A stretch of 64,000 nt of DNA, taken from the NCBI RefSeq assembly GCF_029212575.1, contig NZ_JARGPK010000048.1:40952-104951 (forward strand), given 5' to 3'. Position numbers and translations under genes: made by a program. This DNA is from Antarcticimicrobium sp. Its GTDB lineage: Bacteria; Pseudomonadota; Alphaproteobacteria; Rhodobacterales; Rhodobacteraceae. A model generated the notes under the pieces. It ran no database searches and had not been told where the DNA came from. It saw only the letters and a list, made by a program, of their open reading frames with translations. Shown here in pieces: positions 27,300 through 37,318 of this stretch (positions are counted from its first letter, which is position 1; the number at the start of each line of letters is the position of its first letter).

Positions 27300-28466
27300 A
27301 TGCCAGTGATCACCAATATCGAAGACCTCAAGCGCATCTACGAACGCCGCGTTCCGCGCATGTTCTACGACTACGCCGAGAGCGGCAGCTGGACCGAGCA
27401 GACCTTTCGGGAAAACAGCAGCGACTTCGACCTGATCCGCCTGCGCCAGCGCGTCGCCGTCGACATGTCGGGCCGCTCCACCGCAAGCCAGATGATCGGT
27501 CAGGACGTGACGATGCCGGTCGCGCTCGCCCCCGTCGGGCTGACCGGCATGCAGCACGCCGACGGCGAGATGAAGGCGGCCAAGGCGGCGCATGACTTTG
27601 GCGTGCCCTTCACCCTCTCGACGATGTCGATCAACTCGATCGAGGACGTCGCCGAATACACCGGGCAGCCGTTCTGGTTCCAGCTCTACACGATGAAGGA
27701 CGAGGATTACATCCGCCGCCTGATCCAGCGCGCCAAGGATGCCAGGTGCTCGGCGCTGGTGATCACGCTCGACCTGCAGATCCTCGGCCAGCGCCACAAG
27801 GACCTGAAAAACGGCCTATCCGCCCCGCCAAAGCTGACGCCGAAGACCATCGCCAACCTCGCCACCAAGTGGCGCTGGGGGATCGGAATGCTGGGCGCCA
27901 AGCGGCGCGAGTTCGGCAACATCGTCGGCCATGTGCACGGCATCTCCGACGCCTCCAGCCTGGGCGCCTGGACCGCCGAGCAATTCGACCCGACGCTCGA
28001 CTGGGGCAAGATCGGCAAGCTGATGGAGCAATGGGGCGGTAAGGTGATCCTCAAGGGCATCCTCGACGCCGAAGACGCCAGGATGGCCGCCAAGCTGGGG
28101 GCCGATGCGATCGTGGTGTCGAACCACGGCGGTCGGCAGCTGGACGGCGCGCTGAGTTCCATTCGCGTGCTGCCCGAGATCCTCGACGCGGTCGGCGGCG
28201 ACACCGAGGTCTTTCTCGACAGCGGCATCCGCTCGGGCCAGGACGTGTTGAAGGCGCTGGCGCTGGGGGCCAAGGGCACCATGATCGGCCGCGCCTTCGT
28301 CTACGGGCTGGGGGCAATGGGCCAGGCGGGCGTGACCACCGCGCTCGAAGTGATCCGGAAGGAACTGGACACAACCATGGCGCTCTGCGGTGAACGCAAG
28401 GTCACCGATCTGGGCCGGCACAACCTGTTGGTGCCGGAGGATTTCGGCGGGCGCTGGCAGGGCTGA
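27300..28466 (+). CDS. lldD: FMN-dependent alpha-hydroxy acid dehydrogenase (L-lactate dehydrogenase type)
   Basis: A 388-residue flavoprotein that oxidises L-lactate or a related 2-hydroxy acid to the keto acid. The FMN-binding strand is MPVALAPVGLTGMQHADGE, the conserved FQLYTMKD segment follows, and the catalytic histidine lies in VVSNHGGRQLDGA. VFLDSGIRSGQDVLKALALGA is the phosphate-binding end. ATG 27300 yields the usual family start MPVITNIEDLK. The sulfotransferase-like gene follows within 5 bases and may be co-transcribed. Exact substrate (lactate, glycolate, mandelate) is not determined, so the symbol is provisional. Confidence 0.88.
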   Translation: MPVITNIEDLKRIYERRVPRMFYDYAESGSWTEQTFRENSSDFDLIRLRQRVAVDMSGRSTASQMIGQDVTMPVALAPVGLTGMQHADGEMKAAKAAHDFGVPFTLSTMSINSIEDVAEYTGQPFWFQLYTMKDEDYIRRLIQRAKDARCSALVITLDLQILGQRHKDLKNGLSAPPKLTPKTIANLATKWRWGIGMLGAKRREFGNIVGHVHGISDASSLGAWTAEQFDPTLDWGKIGKLMEQWGGKVILKGILDAEDARMAAKLGADAIVVSNHGGRQLDGALSSIRVLPEILDAVGGDTEVFLDSGIRSGQDVLKALALGAKGTMIGRAFVYGLGAMGQAGVTTALEVIRKELDTTMALCGERKVTDLGRHNLLVPEDFGGRWQG

Positions 28467-28470
28467 CCCC

Positions 28471-29091
28471 TTGCAGGTCTTCTCCGAACAGTCGCTGGCC
28501 TTCCTGGCGGTGCCCAAGACGGGCACCACCGCGCTGGAACTGGCGCTGCGCCCCTACGCCGACATCGCCTTTTCCAAGCAGCGCAAGCACATCACGGCGC
28601 AGCGGTTCCACAACCAGATCGCGCCGTTTCTGAAATCGGCCTTCGGCCTGACCCTTGAACGGATGGCGGTGATCCGCGACCCGGAGGACCAGATCCGAAG
28701 CTGGTACAAGTACCGCACCCGCACCCGTCTGGAGGACCGCGAGGCGGCGACCGACACGATGAGCTTCAACGATTTCGTCCGCGATGTGATCCGCGACGAT
28801 CCCCCGGCCCACGCGCGGGTCGGCAGCCAGTTCCGGTTCCTGACCTCGGCGCGCCGCGCCGTGCTGGTGCACCACCTCTTCGCCTATGAGGATCAGCCGC
28901 TCCTGCTGCGCTTTCTCGAGGACCGGTTCGGTGAACCGGTGGAACCGGGGCGCAAGAACGTCTCGCCCCCGGTCGAGGCGCCGCTCGACCCCGATTTGCG
29001 GGCCAGGCTGCGGACCGCGCGGGCGGCCGAGTTCGCGCTCTACGACCGGGTCGCGGACGCCGGCGGGCATCTGCGGACAAGCATCGGATAA
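28471..29091 (+). CDS. Sulfotransferase-family protein (TTG start)
   Basis: A 206-residue protein. FLAVPKTGTTALE near residue 14 matches the 5'-phosphosulfate-binding loop of PAPS sulfotransferases, and MAVIRDPEDQIRSWYKYRTR near residue 65 matches the 3'-phosphate motif. It is shorter than most carbohydrate sulfotransferases, and similar small members are common in Roseobacter genomes. No ATG gives a sensible start; TTG 28471, five bases after the lldD stop, gives the expected N terminus, whereas an upstream GTG would overlap lldD by 77 bases. The acceptor is unknown. Confidence 0.8.
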   Translation: MQVFSEQSLAFLAVPKTGTTALELALRPYADIAFSKQRKHITAQRFHNQIAPFLKSAFGLTLERMAVIRDPEDQIRSWYKYRTRTRLEDREAATDTMSFNDFVRDVIRDDPPAHARVGSQFRFLTSARRAVLVHHLFAYEDQPLLLRFLEDRFGEPVEPGRKNVSPPVEAPLDPDLRARLRTARAAEFALYDRVADAGGHLRTSIG

Positions 29092-29168
29092 CCGCCGCCC
29101 CGACGGGCCGAAAGGGCGAAAAACCCTCTTTCCATCGCGGGTCATCTCGTCTATACGCGCGTCTTCAC

Positions 29169-29197
29169 GCGGGGCTACAGCCTTGGAGGAGCCCCGC
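29169..29197 (+). other. Perfect inverted repeat in the rplY leader
   Basis: GCGGGGCT at 29169-29176 and AGCCCCGC at 29190-29197 form an 8-bp stem with a 13-base loop, ending 21 bases before the rplY start. It could be a leader structure or an attenuating element; no T run follows. Confidence 0.4.
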
Positions 29198-29217
29198 CCT
29201 TATATTGGAGACATAAC

Positions 29218-29853
29218 ATGGCTGGTGAGATTCCTGATCTCGAAGCCCAGGAACGGACGGGGACAGGCAAGGGCGCCGCTCGTCAGGCGCGCCGCGCCGG
29301 CATGGTTCCGGGCATTGTTTTTGGTGGCGACAACGACCCGCTGCCGATCCAGATCCCGTTCAACGCGCTGCTGAAGAAACTGAAGGCAGGCCGCTTCAAG
29401 TCGACCCTGTTCAACCTCAAGGTTGAAGGGCACGAGGACGTGCGCGTGATCTGCCGCGACGTGCAGCGCGACGTGGTCAAGGATCTGCCCACGCACCTGG
29501 ACCTGATGCGCCTGCGCCGCACCTCGAAGATCAACCTCTTTATTCCGGTCGAGTTTCTCAACGAAGAGGACGCCCCCGGGATCAAGAAGGGCGGCGTTCT
29601 GACCGTCGTGCGCCCCGAAGTCGAACTGGTGGTGACCGCCGGCGACATTCCCGAAAAGCTGACTGTTGACCTCACCGGCCTGAACATCGGCGACACGGTG
29701 ACGATCTCCGCGATCACGCTGCCGGAGGGCGCCAAGCCGACCATCGACCGCGACTTCGTGATCGCCAACCTCCAGGCCCCGTCGGGCCTGCGTTCCTCCG
29801 AGAACGAGGATGACGGCGAAGCCGAAGAGGTCGAGGTCGCCGTCGAGGAATAA
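29218..29853 (+). CDS. rplY: 50S ribosomal protein L25/general stress protein Ctc
   Basis: A 211-residue L25 of the long TL5/Ctc type, which binds 5S rRNA through its N-terminal beta barrel ([19 protein letters not shown]...GIVFGG) and carries a C-terminal beta domain ([30 protein letters not shown]). The last residues are a Glu-rich tail. TTGGAG nine bases upstream supports ATG 29218. The gene is followed by a terminator and then pth, the usual rplY-pth neighbourhood of alphaproteobacteria. Confidence 0.96.
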   Translation: MAGEIPDLEAQERTGTGKGAARQARRAGMVPGIVFGGDNDPLPIQIPFNALLKKLKAGRFKSTLFNLKVEGHEDVRVICRDVQRDVVKDLPTHLDLMRLRRTSKINLFIPVEFLNEEDAPGIKKGGVLTVVRPEVELVVTAGDIPEKLTVDLTGLNIGDTVTISAITLPEGAKPTIDRDFVIANLQAPSGLRSSENEDDGEAEEVEVAVEE

Positions 29854-29874
29854 TCCCCCTCGCACCGCGATTGG

Positions 29875-29904
29875 AAACGGGGTCCTTCGGGGCCCCGTTT
29901 TCGT
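29875..29904 (+). terminator. Terminator between rplY and pth
   Basis: AAACGGGGTCC-TTCG-GGGCCCCGTTTT is a GC-rich hairpin with a UUCG-type tetraloop followed by T's, 21 bases after the rplY stop. Confidence 0.85.
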
Positions 29905-29988
29905 TTGCTGCCCCCGCCTCTCCCCGCTCTGGATTCCGCGCCGGTTTCCGGGCATGTAGGGGCCAACCGTTCACCTGCGAGGGATGCG

Positions 29989-30675
29989 ATGCAACTCTTT
30001 GTCGGCCTTGGCAATCCGGGCGCGAAATACGCGCACAACCGGCACAACATCGGCTTCATGGCGCTGGACCGCATCGCCGCCGATCACGGCTTCGGCCCGT
30101 GGAAATCGAAATTCCAGGGCCAGATCGCCGAGGGGCGGCTTGGCGGTGACAAGGTGCTGCTGCTGAAACCGGAAACCTTCATGAATCTCTCCGGCCAGTC
30201 GGTCGGCGAGGCAATGCGGTTCTACAAGCTCGAGCCCGGCGACGTCACCGTGTTCCACGACGAGCTTGACCTCGCGCCGGGCAAGGTGCGGGTAAAACAG
30301 GGCGGCGGGCACGCCGGGCACAACGGGCTGCGCTCGATCCACGGCCACATCGGCGAGGCCTACCGCCGCGTGCGCCTCGGCATCGGCCACCCCGGCCGCA
30401 AGGAACTTGTCTCGGGCTACGTGCTGCATGATTTCGCCCGTGCCGACGACGACTGGCTCGACGATGTGCTGCGCGGGCTCTCCGATGGCGCCGATCACCT
30501 GGCCGCCGGCGATGGTGGAAAATTCCTGAACGCCGTCTCCCTGCGCACCGCGCCGCCGCGCTCCTCGACCACGCCGAAGCCAAAGCAAACCGGCGCGGCG
30601 GATGTCGAACCGGCCAAGACAACCGACGCGGACGACCGCAGCCCGATGCAAAGGCTGATGGACAGGTTCAAGTGA
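29989..30675 (+). CDS. pth: Peptidyl-tRNA hydrolase
   Basis: A 228-residue enzyme that frees tRNA from peptidyl-tRNAs released by stalled ribosomes. [24 protein letters not shown] holds the substrate and catalytic histidine, [12 protein letters not shown] the family signature, and [29 protein letters not shown] the catalytic aspartate region. The C-terminal 40 residues after the core are an alphaproteobacterial extension rich in Pro, Lys and Thr. ATG 29989 gives the standard [11 protein letters not shown]. Confidence 0.97.
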   Translation: MQLFVGLGNPGAKYAHNRHNIGFMALDRIAADHGFGPWKSKFQGQIAEGRLGGDKVLLLKPETFMNLSGQSVGEAMRFYKLEPGDVTVFHDELDLAPGKVRVKQGGGHAGHNGLRSIHGHIGEAYRRVRLGIGHPGRKELVSGYVLHDFARADDDWLDDVLRGLSDGADHLAAGDGGKFLNAVSLRTAPPRSSTTPKPKQTGAADVEPAKTTDADDRSPMQRLMDRFK

Positions 30676-30760
30676 CCCTCCGCCTGAGCGGTTTCCGCCG
30701 CGTTCCCCCTTGCCGCGCTGCCCCCGCTCGGCTCAGATAGGGCAAAGCGGGAGGGACAAG

Positions 30761-31924
30761 ATGCGTATCTTCGGAAAATGGCTGGGCCGGGTTCTGCTCG
30801 CCCTGGTGCTGGCCGCCGTGGTGGTGGGCCTGTGGAAACGCGAAGAGATCCAGCGGCTCTGGGCGGTCAACACGCTGTTCGACGAGGGCCGGATCGTGCA
30901 GAACTTCTCGCATATGGACGCGGCCTTTCTCACCGCGCCGCTGGCGCGCGGACCCGCCGCCATCAGCCCCCTGCCCCACGGCGCATCCTACGACCTGCCC
31001 GAGGGTGCGGAAACATGGATGGACGAACGCGCGGTCACCTCGCTGCTGGTGATGCAGGACGGCGCGCTCCGCTACGAGGAGTATTTTCTCGGCACCGGAC
31101 CGGACGACCTCCGGATCTCCTGGTCGGTGGCGAAAAGCTATCTCTCGGCCCTGCTCGGCGTGCTGCTGGACGAGGGGGCGATCGCCTCGATCGACGATCC
31201 GGTGACCAAATATGCCCCGCTGCTCAAGGGCACGGCCTATGACGGCGCCAGCATCCGCAACGTGCTGAACATGGCCTCGGGCGTCACCTTCGACGAGGAT
31301 TACCTGGACAACAACTCCGACATCAAGCGCATGGGCCGGGTGGTGGCGCTCGGCGGCACGCTGGATGATTTCACCGCCTCTTTCACCGAGCGTTTCGCGA
31401 ACCCGGGCGAGACCTGGCAATATGTCTCGATCGACACCCATGTGATCGGCATGGTGATCCGCGGCGCCACCGGGCGCAGCGTGACCGATCTGATGGCCGA
31501 AAAGATCATCGCCCCGCTGGGGCTGGAGCGGGACGGCAATTACATCACCGATGGCGCCGGGGTGGCCTTTGTCCTCGGCGGGCTCAACTTCACCACCCGC
31601 GATTTCGCCCGCTTCGGTCAGATGATCCTGCAGGACGGGGAATATGGCGGCGCCCAGGTGGTCCCGGCAGACTGGATCGCCGCCTCGACCGCCCCCAGCG
31701 CGCCGACCGCGCCGGGCAAGACGCGCTACGGCTTCTTCTGGTGGATCCCCGCCGACGCGCATGAGGGGGAATTCTTCGGGCGCGGCGTCTACGGCCAGTA
31801 TATCTACATCGACCGGACTGCCGGGGTCATGATCGTGGCCACCGGAGCCGACCGGCGGTTCCGGGACGAGGGCGCGTTTGAGCAGAACCTCGAAATGTTC
31901 CGCAGAATCGCGCAAAGCCTGTAG
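30761..31924 (+). CDS. Beta-lactamase-family serine hydrolase, membrane-anchored
   Basis: A 387-residue class C beta-lactamase/esterase-fold protein. An uncleaved-looking N-terminal membrane segment (GRVLLALVLAAVVVGLW) places the domain in the periplasm. The catalytic SxxK is SWSVAKSYL near residue 129, the tyrosine motif is YVSID, and a C-terminal GRGVYGQY may stand in for the KTG box. Such proteins are usually esterases or peptidases, not resistance enzymes. GGGAGGG before ATG 30761 supports the start. The DUF2237 gene follows in 9 bases. Confidence 0.85.
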   Translation: MRIFGKWLGRVLLALVLAAVVVGLWKREEIQRLWAVNTLFDEGRIVQNFSHMDAAFLTAPLARGPAAISPLPHGASYDLPEGAETWMDERAVTSLLVMQDGALRYEEYFLGTGPDDLRISWSVAKSYLSALLGVLLDEGAIASIDDPVTKYAPLLKGTAYDGASIRNVLNMASGVTFDEDYLDNNSDIKRMGRVVALGGTLDDFTASFTERFANPGETWQYVSIDTHVIGMVIRGATGRSVTDLMAEKIIAPLGLERDGNYITDGAGVAFVLGGLNFTTRDFARFGQMILQDGEYGGAQVVPADWIAASTAPSAPTAPGKTRYGFFWWIPADAHEGEFFGRGVYGQYIYIDRTAGVMIVATGADRRFRDEGAFEQNLEMFRRIAQSL

Positions 31925-31933
31925 GCTGGTTGC

Positions 31934-32305
31934 ATGGAACCGGATGAAAGCCTCAATGTCCTTGGCGGCACCCTGACCCCCTGCTCTTTCGAGCCGCTGA
32001 CCGGGTTCTTCCGCGACGGCTATTGCAACACCTGCGCGGCCGATCAGGGCAGCCATACAGTCTGCGCTGTGATGACCGCAGAATTTCTCGCCTATTCCAA
32101 ATACGTCGGCAACGATCTGAGCACGCCGCGCCCGGAGTTCGGCTTTTCCGGGCTGAAACCCGGCGATGCCTGGTGTCTGTGCGCCGCGCGCTTCCTGCAG
32201 GCCCATGACGAGGGCTGCGCCCCCAGGGTGCACCTGGAGGCAACCCACGCCCGCGCTCTGGAACTGGTGCCGCTGGCGGTGCTGATGGACAATGCGGCCG
32301 ACTGA
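31934..32305 (+). CDS. DUF2237 family protein
   Basis: A 123-residue small protein with the full DUF2237 pattern: GFFRDGYCNTCAADQGSHTVCAVMT, then FLAYSKYVGNDLSTPRPEFGFSGLKPGDAWCLCAARF, and a final LEATHARALELVPLAVL. Several conserved cysteines could bind metal. The function of the family is unknown. It is the second gene of a short operon with the serine hydrolase and is convergent with trpB (11 bases between). Confidence 0.9.
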   Translation: MEPDESLNVLGGTLTPCSFEPLTGFFRDGYCNTCAADQGSHTVCAVMTAEFLAYSKYVGNDLSTPRPEFGFSGLKPGDAWCLCAARFLQAHDEGCAPRVHLEATHARALELVPLAVLMDNAAD

Positions 32306-32316
32306 GCCGGTGGTGG

Positions 32317-33570
<1,254 letters not shown>

Positions 33571-33664
33571 TGTGCGCCCCCCGCTTGCTCTGCGCCGTGC
33601 ATAAAAGGGGCGCGGGGCAAATTCCAGCGGATTCGGGGCCAGCCCCCGCCCTGCCCGGATTCGC

Positions 33665-34312
33665 TCAGGCCTGCGCGCTGCGGATGAAGGCCTCGATCAA
33701 CCCGGCATCCTTGACCCCCGGCGCACGCTCCACGCCAGACGAGACATCGACCTGCCGCGCGCCGGTCAGGCGGATCGCCTCGCCCACGTTCTGCGGCGTC
33801 AGCCCGCCCGCCAGCATCCAGGGCCGCTGCCAGTACTTGCGCCCCGCCAGCAGCCGCCAGTCAAAGGCCAGCCCGTTGCCGCCCGGCAAGTCCGCCCCCC
33901 GGGGCGGCTTGGCGTCGATCAACAGCTGATCGGCCACCTGGGCGTAAAGGTCGATCTGCGCCAGATCCTCTTCACCCGCCACGCCCACCGCCTTCATCAC
34001 CGGCAGGCCGTATCGGGCGCGGATCTCGTCCACCCGCTCGGGGCTTTCGCGCCCGTGCAACTGCAGCATGTCCAGCGGCACGGTCTCGATCAGCTGATCC
34101 AGCGCGGCCTCGTCGGCATCGACCGTCAGCGCCACCTTGCAGATGCCCTCGGGCACCTCCAGCGCCAGCGCGGCCGCCGCGTCCACCGCCAGGTTGCGCG
34201 GCGATTTGGCAAAGAACACGAAGCCGACATAGGCCGCCCCGGCCGCCACCGCCGCCCGCACATCGGCCGCCTCGCGCAGCCCGCAGATTTTCACCCGGAT
34301 GTCAGATGTCAT
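33665..34312 (-). CDS. trpF: Phosphoribosylanthranilate isomerase
   Basis: A 215-residue TIM barrel that isomerises N-phosphoribosylanthranilate in tryptophan synthesis. The catalytic cysteine is in [11 protein letters not shown], the aspartate in LTVDADEA, and [10 protein letters not shown] and [11 protein letters not shown] complete the signature. [11 protein letters not shown] at 34312 is the preferred start; an upstream ATG would add seven residues that family members lack. trpB follows. Confidence 0.96.
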   Translation of the reverse strand: MTSDIRVKICGLREAADVRAAVAAGAAYVGFVFFAKSPRNLAVDAAAALALEVPEGICKVALTVDADEAALDQLIETVPLDMLQLHGRESPERVDEIRARYGLPVMKAVGVAGEEDLAQIDLYAQVADQLLIDAKPPRGADLPGGNGLAFDWRLLAGRKYWQRPWMLAGGLTPQNVGEAIRLTGARQVDVSSGVERAPGVKDAGLIEAFIRSAQA

Positions 34313-34379
34313 GCAAAGGGTTCTAGGGCGCATTCGGCCCGGTTGGAACCGGCTTTCGGATCAAATCCCGCCGCCGGTC

Positions 34380-34730
34380 TCAGCTCGCCTCGTCCAGCAG
34401 CGCCAGGACCTCGTCCTTGTCCTCGGATTTGGTCTGCTTCAGCCGTGTCACCTCGCGCTCCAGCTTGCGAACCTCGCGGTCCTTGCGGCCGACGTCGCGG
34501 CGATGCTTGTACTCGCGCATCCATTCCCAGAGGAACCCGATCACGAGGCCGGAGGCGATGCCGCCCAGAACCACCACGAACAGCGGCAGCGCGATGGAAT
34601 AGTTCCACGCCAGCAGCGCGGCGATGTCGTCCGGCATCAGCTGCAGCGTCACCGCGCCGCGATTGGCCAGAGAGACAGAGATCAACACGATTCCCAGCGC
34701 CGCCAGGAACGCATATCGAATGTAACGCAT
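34380..34730 (-). CDS. lapA: LapA-family inner-membrane protein
   Basis: A 116-residue protein with two transmembrane helices (about residues 5-24 and 42-66) and a cytoplasmic coiled coil rich in Lys, Arg and Glu (about 70-105), the LapA/DUF1049 architecture. In other proteobacteria LapA helps control LPS assembly. The alphaproteobacterial version is commonly found after ihfB, as here, where the ihfB stop shares a base with this ATG. The functional transfer from E. coli is tentative. Confidence 0.8.
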   Translation of the reverse strand: MRYIRYAFLAALGIVLISVSLANRGAVTLQLMPDDIAALLAWNYSIALPLFVVVLGGIASGLVIGFLWEWMREYKHRRDVGRKDREVRKLEREVTRLKQTKSEDKDEVLALLDEAS

Positions 34731-35017
34731 CAGTCAGGTTTTCCGTTCAGACGATCCCGAAGAAGTTTCCCCGTCTTGAAGAAGGGAACGAACTTCTCCT
34801 CAACATGCACGGTTTCCCCGGTCCGGGGATTGCGACCGATCCGCGCGTCGCGCTTTTTCACCGAGAACGCGCCGAACCCGCGCAACTCCACCCGGTCGCC
34901 GCGCGCCATCGCCTCGGTCACCTCTTCGAATACGGTGTTCACGATGCGCTCGACGTCGCGTTGATACAGATGCGGGTTGTCGTCTGCGATCTTCTGGATC
35001 AGTTCAGACCGGATCAT
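34730..35017 (-). CDS. ihfB: Integration host factor beta subunit
   Basis: A 95-residue nucleoid protein that forms the IHF heterodimer and bends [52 protein letters not shown] covers the DNA-binding arms, with the intercalating proline in GRNPRTG. The [12 protein letters not shown] start at 35017 is the family start; upstream in-frame starts add Arg-rich nonsense. It lies downstream of rpsA, its usual partner, and overlaps lapA by one base. Confidence 0.96.
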   Translation of the reverse strand: MIRSELIQKIADDNPHLYQRDVERIVNTVFEEVTEAMARGDRVELRGFGAFSVKKRDARIGRNPRTGETVHVEEKFVPFFKTGKLLRDRLNGKPD

Positions 35018-35321
35018 GGAAGGCCCTCCCGAGGCGCGGGTTGATCTTGCGGCAGGCATTCTGCGATGCATTTTGCACGACTATAAGCAGAATTTTCCAT
35101 CACGGAAACGGGAAGTACAGGATTTAACACGGAAATTCGGGGGCGTATCAGGGACGACACGGGTCTCGCACCCGATTTGTGCCTTTGGCGCAGCATCCGC
35201 ACGGTCGTGCGGGCCGCACATATGGCGACCCGATTCGCGGACCGGGGGCCCTAGCAAGGAAACGGGCCCTGGGCAGAACGCCCGGGGCCCGCCCCGTTTC
35301 AGTTCGGAGAAATGACCCCGA
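35018..35321 (-). other. rpsA-ihfB intergenic region
   Basis: This 304-base region holds the rpsA terminator at its right end. The remainder is moderately AT-rich (around 35085-35130, ACTATAAGCAGAATTTTCC and similar) and should contain the ihfB promoter, but I could not settle on a convincing -35/-10 pair. No open frame looks real. Confidence 0.4.
35259..35301 (-). terminator. Terminator of rpsA
   Basis: On the minus strand, AAACGGG...GGGCCCCGGGC-GTTCT-GCCCAGGGCCC...CGTTT forms a long GC-rich hairpin followed by a short TTCCTT tract, 20 bases after the rpsA stop. Confidence 0.65.
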
Positions 35322-37004
35322 TCAGTCGTTGTCACCCTTAAGCGCGGCGCCCAGTATGTCACCGAGCGAGGCACCCGAGTCAGAGCTGCCATACTGCTGC
35401 ACGGCTTCCTTCTCTTCGGCGATCTCGCGCGCCTTGATCGACAGACCCAGACGGCGGGTCTTGCTGTCCACGTTGGTTACGCGCACATCGACCTTGTTGC
35501 CGACCGAGAACCGGTCAGGACGCTGCTCGCCACGGTCGCGGCTCAGGTCCGAACGGCGGATAAAGGACTTCATGCCCTCGTATTCCACCTCGATGCCGCC
35601 ATCCTCGATCGCGGTCACGTTGACAGTGATGATCGAGCCACGCTTCACGCCGCCCACGGCCTCGGCGAACTTGTCGCCGCCCAGCGCCTTGATCGACAGC
35701 GAGATCCGCTCTTTCTCCACGTCCACTTCCGAGACGACGGCCTTGACGATGTCGCCCTTCTTGTAGTTCTGGATCGCGTCCTCGCCACGCTCGTCCCACG
35801 ACAGATCCGACAGGTGAACCATGCCGTCGATGTCGCCGTCGAGACCGATGAACAGACCGAATTCGGTGATGTTCTTGACCTCGCCCTCGACCTCGGTGCC
35901 CTCGGGATGGGTCTCGGCAAAGACCTCCCACGGGTTGCGCATGGTCTGCTTCAGGCCCAGCGAAACGCGACGCTTGGCAGCGTCGATTTCCAGAACCATG
36001 ATATCGACTTCCTGGCTGGTCGAAACGATCTTGCCGGGATGGACGTTCTTCTTGGTCCAGGACATTTCCGACACGTGGACCAGCCCCTCGACCCCCGGCT
36101 CCAGCTCCACGAAGGCGCCGTAATCGGTGATGTTGGTGACGCGGCCCTTGTGCACCGAACCCAGCGGGAACTTGGCGCCGACCAGATCCCACGGATCATC
36201 CTGCAGCTGCTTCATGCCCAGGCTGATGCGGTGGGTTTCCTTGTTGATCTTGATGACCTGAACCTTGACGGTTTCGCCGATCGACAGGATCTCGGAGGGG
36301 TGGTTCACACGACGCCAGGCCATGTCGGTGACGTGCAGCAGCCCGTCAACGCCGCCCAGGTCAACGAAGGCACCGTATTCGGTGATGTTCTTGACCACGC
36401 CGTCCACGGTCTGACCTTCGGTCAGGTTGGCGATGACCTCGGCACGCTGCTCGGCGCGGCTCTCTTCCAGGATGGCGCGGCGCGAGACAACGATGTTGCC
36501 GCGGCGGCGGTCCATTTTCAGGATCTGGAACGGCTGCTTGAGACCCATCAGCGGGCCGGCGTCGCGCACCGGGCGCACATCGACCTGAGAGCCGGGCAGG
36601 AAGGCCACGGCACCGCCGAGATCGACGGTAAAGCCGCCCTTGACCCGGCCAAAGATCGCGCCTTCGACACGCTGGTCGTCGGCATAGGCTTTTTCCAGCC
36701 GGTCCCAGGCTTCTTCGCGGCGGGCCATCTCGCGCGAGATGACGGCTTCGCCACGGGCGTTCTCGGCGGAGCGAAGATAAACCTCGACCTCGTCGCCGAC
36801 GGCAATCTCGGGGGCCTCGCCGGGATTCGCGAATTCCTTCAGATCGACGCGGCCTTCCATCTTGTAGCCGACATCGATGATGGCCTGGCCCGCCTCGACG
36901 GCGATGACCTTGCCTTTGACGACAGTCCCCTCATCGGGGGTGTCCATTTCGAAGCTTTCGTTCAGGAGGGCTTCGAATTCCTCCATGGATGCGTTCTGAG
37001 CCAT
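35322..37004 (-). CDS. rpsA: 30S ribosomal protein S1
   Basis: A 560-residue S1 with six OB-fold repeats, which binds mRNA and brings it to the 30S subunit. Repeat signatures such as GAFVDLGGVDGLLHVTDMAW, GAFVELEPGVEGLVHVSEMSW and GLFIGLDGDIDGMVHLSDLSW are clear. MAQNASMEEFEALLNESFEM is the usual alphaproteobacterial N terminus. In most relatives cmk lies just upstream; here an acyl-CoA ligase, repeats and an aldo/keto reductase lie between. Confidence 0.98.
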   Translation of the reverse strand: MAQNASMEEFEALLNESFEMDTPDEGTVVKGKVIAVEAGQAIIDVGYKMEGRVDLKEFANPGEAPEIAVGDEVEVYLRSAENARGEAVISREMARREEAWDRLEKAYADDQRVEGAIFGRVKGGFTVDLGGAVAFLPGSQVDVRPVRDAGPLMGLKQPFQILKMDRRRGNIVVSRRAILEESRAEQRAEVIANLTEGQTVDGVVKNITEYGAFVDLGGVDGLLHVTDMAWRRVNHPSEILSIGETVKVQVIKINKETHRISLGMKQLQDDPWDLVGAKFPLGSVHKGRVTNITDYGAFVELEPGVEGLVHVSEMSWTKKNVHPGKIVSTSQEVDIMVLEIDAAKRRVSLGLKQTMRNPWEVFAETHPEGTEVEGEVKNITEFGLFIGLDGDIDGMVHLSDLSWDERGEDAIQNYKKGDIVKAVVSEVDVEKERISLSIKALGGDKFAEAVGGVKRGSIITVNVTAIEDGGIEVEYEGMKSFIRRSDLSRDRGEQRPDRFSVGNKVDVRVTNVDSKTRRLGLSIKAREIAEEKEAVQQYGSSDSGASLGDILGAALKGDND

Positions 37005-37171
37005 GTGGTCTCTGATTTCCTTTTACGTACGCTTTAACTGGCCGCGCGGTTGTCTCCGCCGGTCTTGGGATTTCGTTGGTCAGGACGATCCGCAAAACAA
37101 AGAGGGCCGGTGCATCCCGACCCTGCTCGCTCTCTTCGCTTGCGGGCATTTTCGCCCTTGTTGACCGGGGT

Positions 37172-37200
37172 TCTATAAGCGGTTGCGCGCCACGGCGCAA
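37172..37200 (-). promoter_or_regulatory. Candidate rpsA promoter
   Basis: On the minus strand TTGCGC and TATAGA are 17 bases apart, about 165 bases before the rpsA start, leaving a long leader that could carry S1 autoregulation. Matches to consensus are partial. The 314-base region 37005-37318 between rpsA and the ligase has no other recognisable feature. Confidence 0.4.
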
Positions 37201-37318
37201 GGGGGAGTGCTTTCGCGCCACCGCACCGACGCGTCCTCCGCCGTCAGCGCGCGGCGATCCCGAAAACCGTTTGGCAACGCCCCCGCCCGGTGTAGGTTTT
37301 CCCCCGGGAGGACAACAC

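Noticed and set aside
30761..31924. Antibiotic-resistance beta-lactamase
   Set aside because: The SxxK fold is shared by many esterases and peptidases; the membrane-anchored form and weak KTG box do not support a resistance role.
30668..32248. Long minus-strand open frame opposite the serine hydrolase
   Set aside because: Antisense shadow of the hydrolase gene, with His/Arg/Gly-rich composition and no recognisable domain.
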